Assembly (NCBI GenBank): GCA_003518365.1
Contig: DOYU01000016.1
Location: 1-35,661, forward strand
Source: Candidatus Magasanikiibacteriota bacterium
GTDB taxonomy: Bacteria; Patescibacteriota; Patescibacteriia; Magasanikbacterales; UBA922
Direction: 5' to 3'
Length of the DNA: 35,661 nt
Shown here piece by piece: positions 28,645 to 35,661 of the stretch. The position numbers and the translations under genes were made by a program. The notes under the pieces were generated by a model. It saw nothing but the letters and a program-made list of their open reading frames with translations. It did not search any database and was not told where the DNA came from. Position 1 is the stretch's first letter. Every line of letters starts with the position of its first letter.

Positions 28645-31600
28645 ATGGGCCGTAGAAAGATTGATGAAATTTTAGGAACAAGATTTTCTGCAATATACGC
28701 CATCTTATTGGTGAGTTTTTTTGTATTTCCACTGATTTCTGCTGCTGTTATGTACCAGCCAGGGGAGACTCTGGATCCTGGTTGTGCGCCTACCGATCTC
28801 AATTGTGGTGTCTACCCATCTGTTTCATTGACGACATCTACGTATGCTGTTGGTGATATGTTGTATGCGAGTTCGACAAGTGAATTTGCGCTGTTACATC
28901 GCGGAACAAATGGACAATTTTTAAAATCAACAGCAACTGGAATCGCATGGGACAGCATTCCTGGTGGGGGAGATTTGCTTGCGAGTAATGATCTTTCTGA
29001 TGTCGCAAGTACTACTCTTGCTCGCGCGAATTTGGGATTAGCCATTGGTGCAGATGTTCAGGCGTATAATGCTGGACTTTCTAGTATTGCAGGTCTTTCT
29101 TTTGCCACAAGCACGTTCATGGTGGGCACTGGCTCTGGATGGGAAGTTCAATCTTCTTCAACGGTCAAAACGACATTGGGTCTTGGTAGTGTCGAAAATA
29201 CAGCGCTTTCAACATGGGGAGGAAGTCTCAACATTACGAGTCTTGGTACCATTGGGGCAGGTGTTTGGCAAGGGAATGTCATCGATACTTTGTATTTGAA
29301 TTCTTCAGTCATGCTCGAAGGAGAAAATATTTCTTTGTTGAATAATGATAGTAATTTCATCACGAGTTCTACAGCGAGAACTTCAATTTCTGAAAATGTT
29401 TTGGGATTGAGTTATGACAATGTGAGTGGTGTTTTAAGTTTAGATGGAAGTTACAACATTCCTCTTACAGCAAGTACGACAGCATGGAATACGTTTTACG
29501 ATACGCCATCAACAACGATTGCACTCGGTACAGGACTTGCCTGGAATAGTGGGAACACGATTCAAGCGGCGTCAGGGTATAATATTCCACTGACCGCATC
29601 ATCAACAGATTGGCAAACAGCTTTTAGTTGGGGGAATCATGCGAGTGCAAATTATCTGACGAGTTACAGTGAAACAGATCCTGTCTGGATGGCAGCAAGT
29701 TCAACATATCTCGCAACGACAACAGCTGCTTCCACATATCTTTCACAAGCAAATGCAGCCTCAACATATTTGACACAGGCAAATGCAGTGTCTACATATC
29801 TTTCTCTTGCAGACTGGAACACAACGACGACAGATGCTTTGACAGAAGGAATTACGAATAAATATTTTTCAAATACATTAGCGAGAACAGCTATTTCATT
29901 TTCAGGATTGGGATTGGATTACAACAACACTACGGGTGTGTTGAGTGTTTCTAGTACATACAACATTCCACTGACAGCGAGTACAACCGCATGGAATAAT
30001 TTTGTGACAACGCCATCGACGACCATTGCACTCGGAACCGGACTTGCCTGGAACAGTAATACCATTCAAGTTGCATCTGGCTACAATATTCCTCTTACTG
30101 CAAGTACGACAAATTGGACCACGGCATACAATACTGTGACAGCGTCATCCAGTGATTGGACGAGTGCATTTTCTTGGGGCAATCATGCCGATGCTAATTA
30201 TCTGACAACAGAAACAGATCCTATCTGGACAGCTGCAAGTTCAACTTACCTCGCAACAACAACGGCAGCATCTACCTATCTTTCACAAGCAAACGCAGCA
30301 TCGACATATTTGACACAGGCGAATGCAGTGTCAACATATCTTTCACTTGCAGATTGGAACACTACAACAACAGATGCTTTGACAGAAGGAGATGTAAATA
30401 AATATTATTCAGATACTTTAGCAAGGAATGCTTTGTCGTTTTCAGGACTAGGTTTAACGTACAATAGCGGAACAGGTGTTTTGAGTGTTTCGAGTACGTA
30501 CAACATTCCTCTTACAGCGAGTACGACCGCCTGGAATACATTTGTCGCCACACCATCAACAACAATCTCACTTGGTACTGGACTTGCATGGAATAGTAAT
30601 ACTATACAGGCTGCATCTGGCTACAACATTCCACTCACAGCAAGTACAACGAATTGGACCACGGCATACAACACTGTGACAGCATCATCAAGTAATTGGA
30701 CAAGTGCGTTTGATTGGGGGAATCATGCCGTTGCAAATTATTTGACAACAGAAACCGATCCTATTTGGACAGCAGCAAGTTCCACATATCTTGCAACGAC
30801 AACAGCTGCTTCGACATATCTTTCACAAGCAAATGCAGCGTCAACATATTTGACTCAAGCGAATGCAGTGTCAACATATCTTTCACTTGCAGACTGGAAT
30901 ACGACAACGACTGATGCACTTGCAGAGGGAGATACAAATAAATATTTTTCAAACATATTGGCGAGAGCTGCTATTTCATTTTCAGGCTTAGGACTTGATT
31001 ACAACAACAGCACAGGTGTGTTGAGCGTTTCAAGTACATACAACATTCCACTGACAGCCTCAACAACAAATTGGAATACTTTTTACAATACGCCATCAAC
31101 AACAATCTCACTTGGTACTGGACTTGCATGGAATAGTAATACGATACAGGCAGCATCTGGTTACAACATTCCACTCACAGCAAGTACAACGAATTGGACC
31201 ACGGCCTACAACACTGTGACAGCATCATCAAGTAATTGGACGAGTGCATTTGATTGGGGCAATCATGCCGATGCAGGGTATCTCACGATTATGAGTGCAG
31301 AATCAGATCCTATTTGGACAGCGGCAAGTTCAACGTACTTAACAACAACTACTGCCTCGAATACATATTTATCCATTGCTAGCAATTTGTCGGATTTGAA
31401 TAGTTCATCAACTGCGAGAACAAATCTTGGTTTGGGAACGCTCGCTTTACAAAATCTTGATGGTGTAGCTCTTACAGGTGGTTCGATTGATGGTATCACT
31501 ATTGGAGCTACGACACCGTCTACTGCTGTGTTTACCAATGCGTCGTCGACTAATTTTTCATATAGTGGAGGACTTTCTACTCCATTTACAGAAGGGTCGG

Positions 31601-34600
31601 TAGTATTTGCCGGGGCAAATGGATTGTTGAGTGAAACTAATTCTACTCTTTTTTGGGATGGTAGATTAGGTATCGGTACAAATACTTTTCAGGTAACAAC
31701 AACCCCTATTCTTGAAGTTCAAGGAGTGTCAGAACTCAAAAGTAGAGTTATCGCAGGTCGTGATATAAGTACTGCTGGTTGGCAAACAGTATATTCTATG
31801 TGGGCATTTAGTGGTGAACGTCCTGTCATTGCAAAAAATAATACAACTGGTAAAATTGGCTATTTAGCTGAGGGAGGAACACAAGGTATTTTTATGGGTA
31901 CTTCAGGACGTTCTATCGTTTTTGATGGAAGAACCCAATTAGGAACAGAAAAGTTTACGGCTTCTGCCGGGGATGGTTTAATTCATCTTGATGGTGTTGC
32001 TGATTTCAATAATGCTGCGGTTACGTATAGGGGATTCAAATACAATTTTATTGATTCAGCGAGTGCTGCCGGTTCTCTTATTTTAGATTTACAAAAGAGT
32101 GGAGTTTCACAATTTGTCGTACGAAAAGATGGAAATGTTGGTATCAACACATCTACACCAGGATATAATCTCACCATTGACGGTATAAGTGGCGCTACAG
32201 AAGATGCCCTCTACGTCACACCTTCGACAGATGGCACGTCAGAGAGAGCCGCACTGAGTCTCGACAATTGGAATATTGGGCAAGACTACAATGCAGATGG
32301 GACGAAGAATTTTTATATCAAAGATACGGCGAGTAGCACGGCGAGATTTTTTATAGATAAAGAAGGGAATGTCGGTATTGGAACGACTGCCCCATCCTCA
32401 TCATTGCATCTTGCTTCGGGGAGCTTTACGCAGACAGTGGGGAGTGATCCTAGTATTATTGGTAGTATGGCAAGTTCTACTTTGTTGGGTGGGGCGAGTT
32501 CTGTGGATGTTTTCGGTAAATATGCGTATGTTGCAAGTGCTACAAATAATTCATTGAGAATAATAGATATTTCTGATCCTGTGAATCCTGTTATTGTTGG
32601 TGGTTTGAAAGACGACACCAACTTATCAGGTGCTACAAGCGTTCGTGTTTCAGGAAAGTATGCGTATGTTGCTAATTTTACGGATAATTCAGTAAGTATT
32701 ATAGATGTTTCTAATCCTGTTGCACCTGTCTTTGTTGGTAAAGTACAAGATGCTGTCCATTTAAAAGGTTTGCGTTCCATTTATCTTTCTGGTAATTATG
32801 CCTATGCCGCTAGTTTTAGTACGAGTTCATTAGAAATTATAGATGTTTCAGATCCTACAGCTCCTCGTATAGTGGGGGGGCTTAGGGATACTACAAATTT
32901 AAATCAGGCACGGGGAGTATATGTTTCAGGAAAGTATGCCTATGTAGCAACGTATGGGAACAGCTCTTTAGAAATTATAGATGTTTCAGATCCTACAGCT
33001 CCTGTCCGTGTTGGTGGAATAAAAGATACAACTAATTTGCTACAAGCATATACTGTATATGTTTCAGGAAAGTATGCATATGTGGCAAGTTATGGTCACA
33101 ACTCTTTAGAAGTTATAGATGTTTCAAATCCTACACTTCCTATCCGTGTTGGTGGAGTCGCAGATAATACTTTGTTGGCAGGGATAAAGTATGTCTATGT
33201 TTCAGGTAATTATGCCTACGTGGCTAATTGGACGGACGAATCATTTCGTATTATAGATATCTCAAATCCAGTACTCCCTGTTATTGTAGGTGGTGTCGAA
33301 AATGCCACGTATTTGACTGGTGCTATGTCTGTAGACATTTCTGGTAAATATGCCTATGTAGCGAGTTATACTGATAATTCATTCAGTATTATCGATCTTT
33401 CTGGTATTGACGCTCCAACTGCTCATATCGGAAATATGCAAGCAAATGATATTGAGGTGACCGAAAATATAAAGATAGGTAATGATGCTTATATCGGAAA
33501 TGGTCTTATTGTATCTGGAAGTGGTCTGTTTGGAAGTGCCATGTCTATAGCCGGTGGTCTTACACTCACTGATGTTACATCCTCACTTATCACAACAGTT
33601 GATCTTAATTTTAATAACGCCAGTACGACTGAATGGACTATCAAATTAAATAAATCTGATAATAAATTATACGTTGTTGATAATGATCAAAATGAAGGAG
33701 TGTATCTGAATCAGGATGAAACAGCATGGACAAGTAATTCTGACAATCGATTGAAAGATAATATTATGGATATGAGTGTTCTCGAAAGATTGGATGGGTA
33801 CCGCGCGGTATCATTTGACTGGATTTCAAGTGGTAAGCACGACGTTGGTGCGATCGCGCAAGAATTGTATGAAATTTTTCCTGAAGCAGTCAGCGTGGGC
33901 AATGATACACTTGGTCCACATGGCGAGGGTGCATGGGGTATCCAGTATTCAAAACTTGGTGCGCTCGCATTGCAAGGCGTGAAAGAACTGAAACAAGAAC
34001 TCGATGCATACAATGCACTTTTACTTAGTGGTGGGGTGGATGGATTTGTCAATCAAACAACGCAGAATAATACTTTAACATTCAGTCAAAATATTGTATT
34101 TACAGAGCATGTATCTTTTGGTGAAGATACTGTTGGTTCTGCCTTGATTCAAGCAGGGGAGGATGGTGTGCTTGTTCGATTCGGCACAGTCTACGATACA
34201 CCTCCTATTGTCAATCTCACGCTTGCAAGCGATGCAACGCTTGATGCATACTTTGTTGATGCCGTAGATACGGAGAGCTTTACTATTCGTATTAGGCCTT
34301 CTGTTAGCCAAGATATTATGATAAACTGGTCAGCCTTTGGACACGTGTCGGAAACGGTATCTGAAGCCCCTGCACTTCCTTCGAGTAGTGCTGATAGTGG
34401 ATCGGACAGCCTGACAGATTTGGCAAACAATTATTTAACAGATAATGGATTGACGCTTGATCCTGAAACAAGCACTACCACACCAATTTCGACCAGTACT
34501 CCAGCAGAAGAAATTCTGCAAGAAGAAACCCCGAGCAGCACGCTTCCAATCATTGAAGAACCTGCCCCTACGTTAGACACCTCCTCAACAACCCCTATAG

Positions 34601-34611
34601 AATCATTGTAA
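28645..34611 (+). CDS. Giant repeat surface protein with LVIVD beta-propeller and S74 autochaperone domain
   Basis: The protein has 1988 residues. A signal sequence covers about 1-33; the mature start is MYQPGETLDPGCAPTDLNC, a motif of Patescibacteria surface proteins. A phage-fibre-like head follows, then about 2.6 near-identical copies of a 180-residue unit (435-908). A beta-rich stalk leads to seven LVIVD repeats (about 1275-1590, each GKYAYVAS..NSLxIIDVS), enough for one seven-bladed propeller. At 1699 begins SDNRLKDNI, the S74 endosialidase-type intramolecular chaperone that trimerises and cleaves itself just before this Ser. Unusually it is not terminal: a beta domain and a Ser/Thr/Pro/Glu-rich tail of about 185 residues follow. 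Probably a trimeric adhesin/fibre. Confidence 0.88.
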   Translation: MGRRKIDEILGTRFSAIYAILLVSFFVFPLISAAVMYQPGETLDPGCAPTDLNCGVYPSVSLTTSTYAVGDMLYASSTSEFALLHRGTNGQFLKSTATGIAWDSIPGGGDLLASNDLSDVASTTLARANLGLAIGADVQAYNAGLSSIAGLSFATSTFMVGTGSGWEVQSSSTVKTTLGLGSVENTALSTWGGSLNITSLGTIGAGVWQGNVIDTLYLNSSVMLEGENISLLNNDSNFITSSTARTSISENVLGLSYDNVSGVLSLDGSYNIPLTASTTAWNTFYDTPSTTIALGTGLAWNSGNTIQAASGYNIPLTASSTDWQTAFSWGNHASANYLTSYSETDPVWMAASSTYLATTTAASTYLSQANAASTYLTQANAVSTYLSLADWNTTTTDALTEGITNKYFSNTLARTAISFSGLGLDYNNTTGVLSVSSTYNIPLTASTTAWNNFVTTPSTTIALGTGLAWNSNTIQVASGYNIPLTASTTNWTTAYNTVTASSSDWTSAFSWGNHADANYLTTETDPIWTAASSTYLATTTAASTYLSQANAASTYLTQANAVSTYLSLADWNTTTTDALTEGDVNKYYSDTLARNALSFSGLGLTYNSGTGVLSVSSTYNIPLTASTTAWNTFVATPSTTISLGTGLAWNSNTIQAASGYNIPLTASTTNWTTAYNTVTASSSNWTSAFDWGNHAVANYLTTETDPIWTAASSTYLATTTAASTYLSQANAASTYLTQANAVSTYLSLADWNTTTTDALAEGDTNKYFSNILARAAISFSGLGLDYNNSTGVLSVSSTYNIPLTASTTNWNTFYNTPSTTISLGTGLAWNSNTIQAASGYNIPLTASTTNWTTAYNTVTASSSNWTSAFDWGNHADAGYLTIMSAESDPIWTAASSTYLTTTTASNTYLSIASNLSDLNSSSTARTNLGLGTLALQNLDGVALTGGSIDGITIGATTPSTAVFTNASSTNFSYSGGLSTPFTEGSVVFAGANGLLSETNSTLFWDGRLGIGTNTFQVTTTPILEVQGVSELKSRVIAGRDISTAGWQTVYSMWAFSGERPVIAKNNTTGKIGYLAEGGTQGIFMGTSGRSIVFDGRTQLGTEKFTASAGDGLIHLDGVADFNNAAVTYRGFKYNFIDSASAAGSLILDLQKSGVSQFVVRKDGNVGINTSTPGYNLTIDGISGATEDALYVTPSTDGTSERAALSLDNWNIGQDYNADGTKNFYIKDTASSTARFFIDKEGNVGIGTTAPSSSLHLASGSFTQTVGSDPSIIGSMASSTLLGGASSVDVFGKYAYVASATNNSLRIIDISDPVNPVIVGGLKDDTNLSGATSVRVSGKYAYVANFTDNSVSIIDVSNPVAPVFVGKVQDAVHLKGLRSIYLSGNYAYAASFSTSSLEIIDVSDPTAPRIVGGLRDTTNLNQARGVYVSGKYAYVATYGNSSLEIIDVSDPTAPVRVGGIKDTTNLLQAYTVYVSGKYAYVASYGHNSLEVIDVSNPTLPIRVGGVADNTLLAGIKYVYVSGNYAYVANWTDESFRIIDISNPVLPVIVGGVENATYLTGAMSVDISGKYAYVASYTDNSFSIIDLSGIDAPTAHIGNMQANDIEVTENIKIGNDAYIGNGLIVSGSGLFGSAMSIAGGLTLTDVTSSLITTVDLNFNNASTTEWTIKLNKSDNKLYVVDNDQNEGVYLNQDETAWTSNSDNRLKDNIMDMSVLERLDGYRAVSFDWISSGKHDVGAIAQELYEIFPEAVSVGNDTLGPHGEGAWGIQYSKLGALALQGVKELKQELDAYNALLLSGGVDGFVNQTTQNNTLTFSQNIVFTEHVSFGEDTVGSALIQAGEDGVLVRFGTVYDTPPIVNLTLASDATLDAYFVDAVDTESFTIRIRPSVSQDIMINWSAFGHVSETVSEAPALPSSSADSGSDSLTDLANNYLTDNGLTLDPETSTTTPISTSTPAEEILQEETPSSTLPIIEEPAPTLDTSSTTPIESL
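29950..31370 (+). repeat. Tandem 540-bp coding repeats inside the surface protein gene
   Basis: The landmark encoding STYNIPLTAST recurs near 29958, 30498 and 31038, that is every 540 bases (180 codons). A diverged, shorter unit precedes it near 29452. The units are nearly identical in protein and very similar in DNA, a substrate for copy-number change by recombination. Confidence 0.85.
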
Positions 34612-34626
34612 ACATAATTTTTTATT

Positions 34627-35052
34627 ATGGAACACCAACCAGACATACACCACTCACATCTTGGAAAATGGCTGCTTGCAGCCCTTGCTGTCCTTCTTAT
34701 AGGGGCAAGTGTGTATTTTTTCATAAGATACCGTGATGCAAAAACAGAACTCGCGCAACTCAAAGATCCTACGGTACAAGAAGCATTGCTCAAGGCGGAA
34801 AATGAAGCATTGATCACTAGTATTGGGATGCTGATTGAACTGCCACAAGGAGAAGAACCGGTCATCGGAACAATTCAGGATGCCGCTACGCTTGCACAAG
34901 ATCAGAAATTTTTTAGCAGCGCACAAAATGGCGACAGAGTATTGATTTATAAAGATAAAGCAATCATCTATCGACCATCTTTGAAAAAACTTATCAATGT
35001 TGGACCAGTATATTTGAATGAATCCTCAGGTGAGGAAAATACAACTGAATAA
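34627..35052 (+). CDS. Single-pass membrane protein, 141 residues
   Basis: There is one membrane helix at about 17-34 (LLAALAVLLIGASVYFFI) after a His-rich cytoplasmic N-terminus (MEHQPDIHHSHLGKW). The outer part begins with a coiled stretch (YRDAKTELAQLKDP), then a compact domain with PQGEEPVIGTIQDAATL, FFSSAQNGDRVLIYKDK and AIIYRPSLKKLINVGPVYL. The next gene is a paralogue with the same order of elements, so this pair arose by duplication. The gene is 15 bases after the surface protein gene and probably co-transcribed; it may help that protein to be anchored or assembled. No Shine-Dalgarno. Confidence 0.7.
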   Translation: MEHQPDIHHSHLGKWLLAALAVLLIGASVYFFIRYRDAKTELAQLKDPTVQEALLKAENEALITSIGMLIELPQGEEPVIGTIQDAATLAQDQKFFSSAQNGDRVLIYKDKAIIYRPSLKKLINVGPVYLNESSGEENTTE

Positions 35053-35092
35053 TCTTACTCATATATATCTATTCGTAATCATCAATATTGCT

Positions 35093-35661
35093 ATGGCGAT
35101 GTCAGACAAAGTTCCACCAAAAGATTTTTTGAATGCCCTCGAGCATCAACAGACACGTAATTCAAAAAAAGGCATGAAACGTTTTCTCTTCTGGTTGCTA
35201 GTGTTTTTTTGTATTGCGGGTTTGTCAGGAACATATTATTTTTATGCCAAGTATCGTACATTGAGTCAAGATCCTACCATTACATCACAAAAAGATCTTA
35301 CGGCAACGCTCGCTGCCGTAGAAGCACTCATGGTGTTGCCCACAGACGAAGTGCCAACCATGGCGACTATTTTGGATAAAGATAAACTCTCTGATCAAGC
35401 TTTTTTTGCACAAGCGCAAAACGGAGACAAACTGTTGGCATATACCACGTCAATGCAGGCAATTTTATATCGCCCAAGTACGAACAAAATTATCAAAGTG
35501 GCACCCATTTATGTTGATACGGCAGCAATAGAGGAGACAACTGGAAATGCAGTGGGGGAAGAAGAACTCCCTGAAGATGACGTGCCTGAAGAAGTACCTC
35601 AATCTGTACGCATTGCGTATTACAATGGCTCAGAAATTCCAAATCTTTCAGCCCTTACTGA
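35093..35661 (+). CDS. Paralogous single-pass membrane protein with LytR-C-like domain (3' truncated by the window)
   Basis: The frame is open to the right edge (189 codons seen). After MAMSDKVPPKDFLNALEHQ comes a membrane helix at about 35-55 (FLFWLLVFFCIAGLSGTYYF). The same core as the preceding gene follows: YRTLSQDPTI, LPTDEVPTMATILD, FFAQAQNGDKLLAYTTSM and AILYRPSTNKIIKVAPIYVD. Then comes an acidic linker and the start of a new domain, SVRIAYYNGSEIPNLSAL, which looks like the opening strand of a LytR C-terminal domain (V-x-V-x-NG-S...). Another in-frame ATG at 35099 is possible. The C-terminus lies outside. Confidence 0.75.
   Translation, partial: MAMSDKVPPKDFLNALEHQQTRNSKKGMKRFLFWLLVFFCIAGLSGTYYFYAKYRTLSQDPTITSQKDLTATLAAVEALMVLPTDEVPTMATILDKDKLSDQAFFAQAQNGDKLLAYTTSMQAILYRPSTNKIIKVAPIYVDTAAIEETTGNAVGEEELPEDDVPEEVPQSVRIAYYNGSEIPNLSALT

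Noticed and set aside
29441..31370. Regular repeats that might suggest a CRISPR array
   Set aside because: The repeats are 540 bp, in frame and protein-coding; no short repeat-spacer pattern exists anywhere in the window.

Overview
The window looks like a chromosome segment of a Patescibacteria (candidate phyla radiation) bacterium. I base this on lineage-typical surface proteins: a 1988-residue S74/LVIVD protein whose mature start carries a QPGETLDPGCAP-type motif, tandem small membrane proteins with a LytR-C-like tail, and repeats of the KVYLLxNxKKYWI type. Most of the sequence is AT-rich. No sequence search was possible, so family names rest on motif recognition, and base-composition statements are by eye.

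Layout. 1-2300: the C-terminal end of a surface protein, a small membrane protein and a membrane-anchored conserved protein, all on the plus strand. 2364-7260, minus strand: a strong promoter, a cobalamin riboswitch with an attenuator, then a DUF4430 membrane protein, a 907-residue transcobalamin-like surface protein (two DUF4430 domains plus an alpha-toroid), a DUF4430 lipoprotein, a DUF6580-type putative transporter and a MazG-like hydrolase. I read this as a corrinoid (vitamin B12) capture and uptake operon, the most interesting system here. 7332-8066: a membrane-anchored hypothetical gene.

8225-16781 is a mosaic. AT-rich ordinary genes (a DDAH/amidinotransferase-family enzyme and a Dus tRNA-dihydrouridine synthase) alternate with GC-rich units. 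Most of these units carry their own TTGACA-type promoter, all have Shine-Dalgarno sequences, and each ends in a GC-rich hairpin. They encode small proteins, a J-domain protein, a 256-residue acidic protein, a 657-residue orphan and a Cys-rich lipoprotein. The AT-rich genes almost all lack a Shine-Dalgarno sequence. The GC-rich units therefore look acquired.

16879-21379, mostly minus strand: an EamA permease, folD, a RelE/RHH toxin-antitoxin pair, and an arsR-thioredoxin-permease operon with an ArsR box, then tRNA-Gln(CUG) on the plus strand. 21421-23968: a MarR-controlled MacB-like ABC exporter. 24224-26137: an OLD-family ATPase/TOPRIM nuclease (possible defence gene) flanked by imperfect 32-bp direct repeats. 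26289-28393: a flavin electron-transfer cluster (FNR-like reductase and an acidic EF-hand-like protein) whose apbE and ferric-reductase-like genes are fused remnants. 28645 to the right edge: the giant surface protein and two paralogous single-pass membrane proteins, the second running off the window.

Several unrelated palindromic elements (3224, 15605, 17787, 18790) lie at gene borders, and one hairpin insert with a 57-bp duplication remodelled the start of dus.
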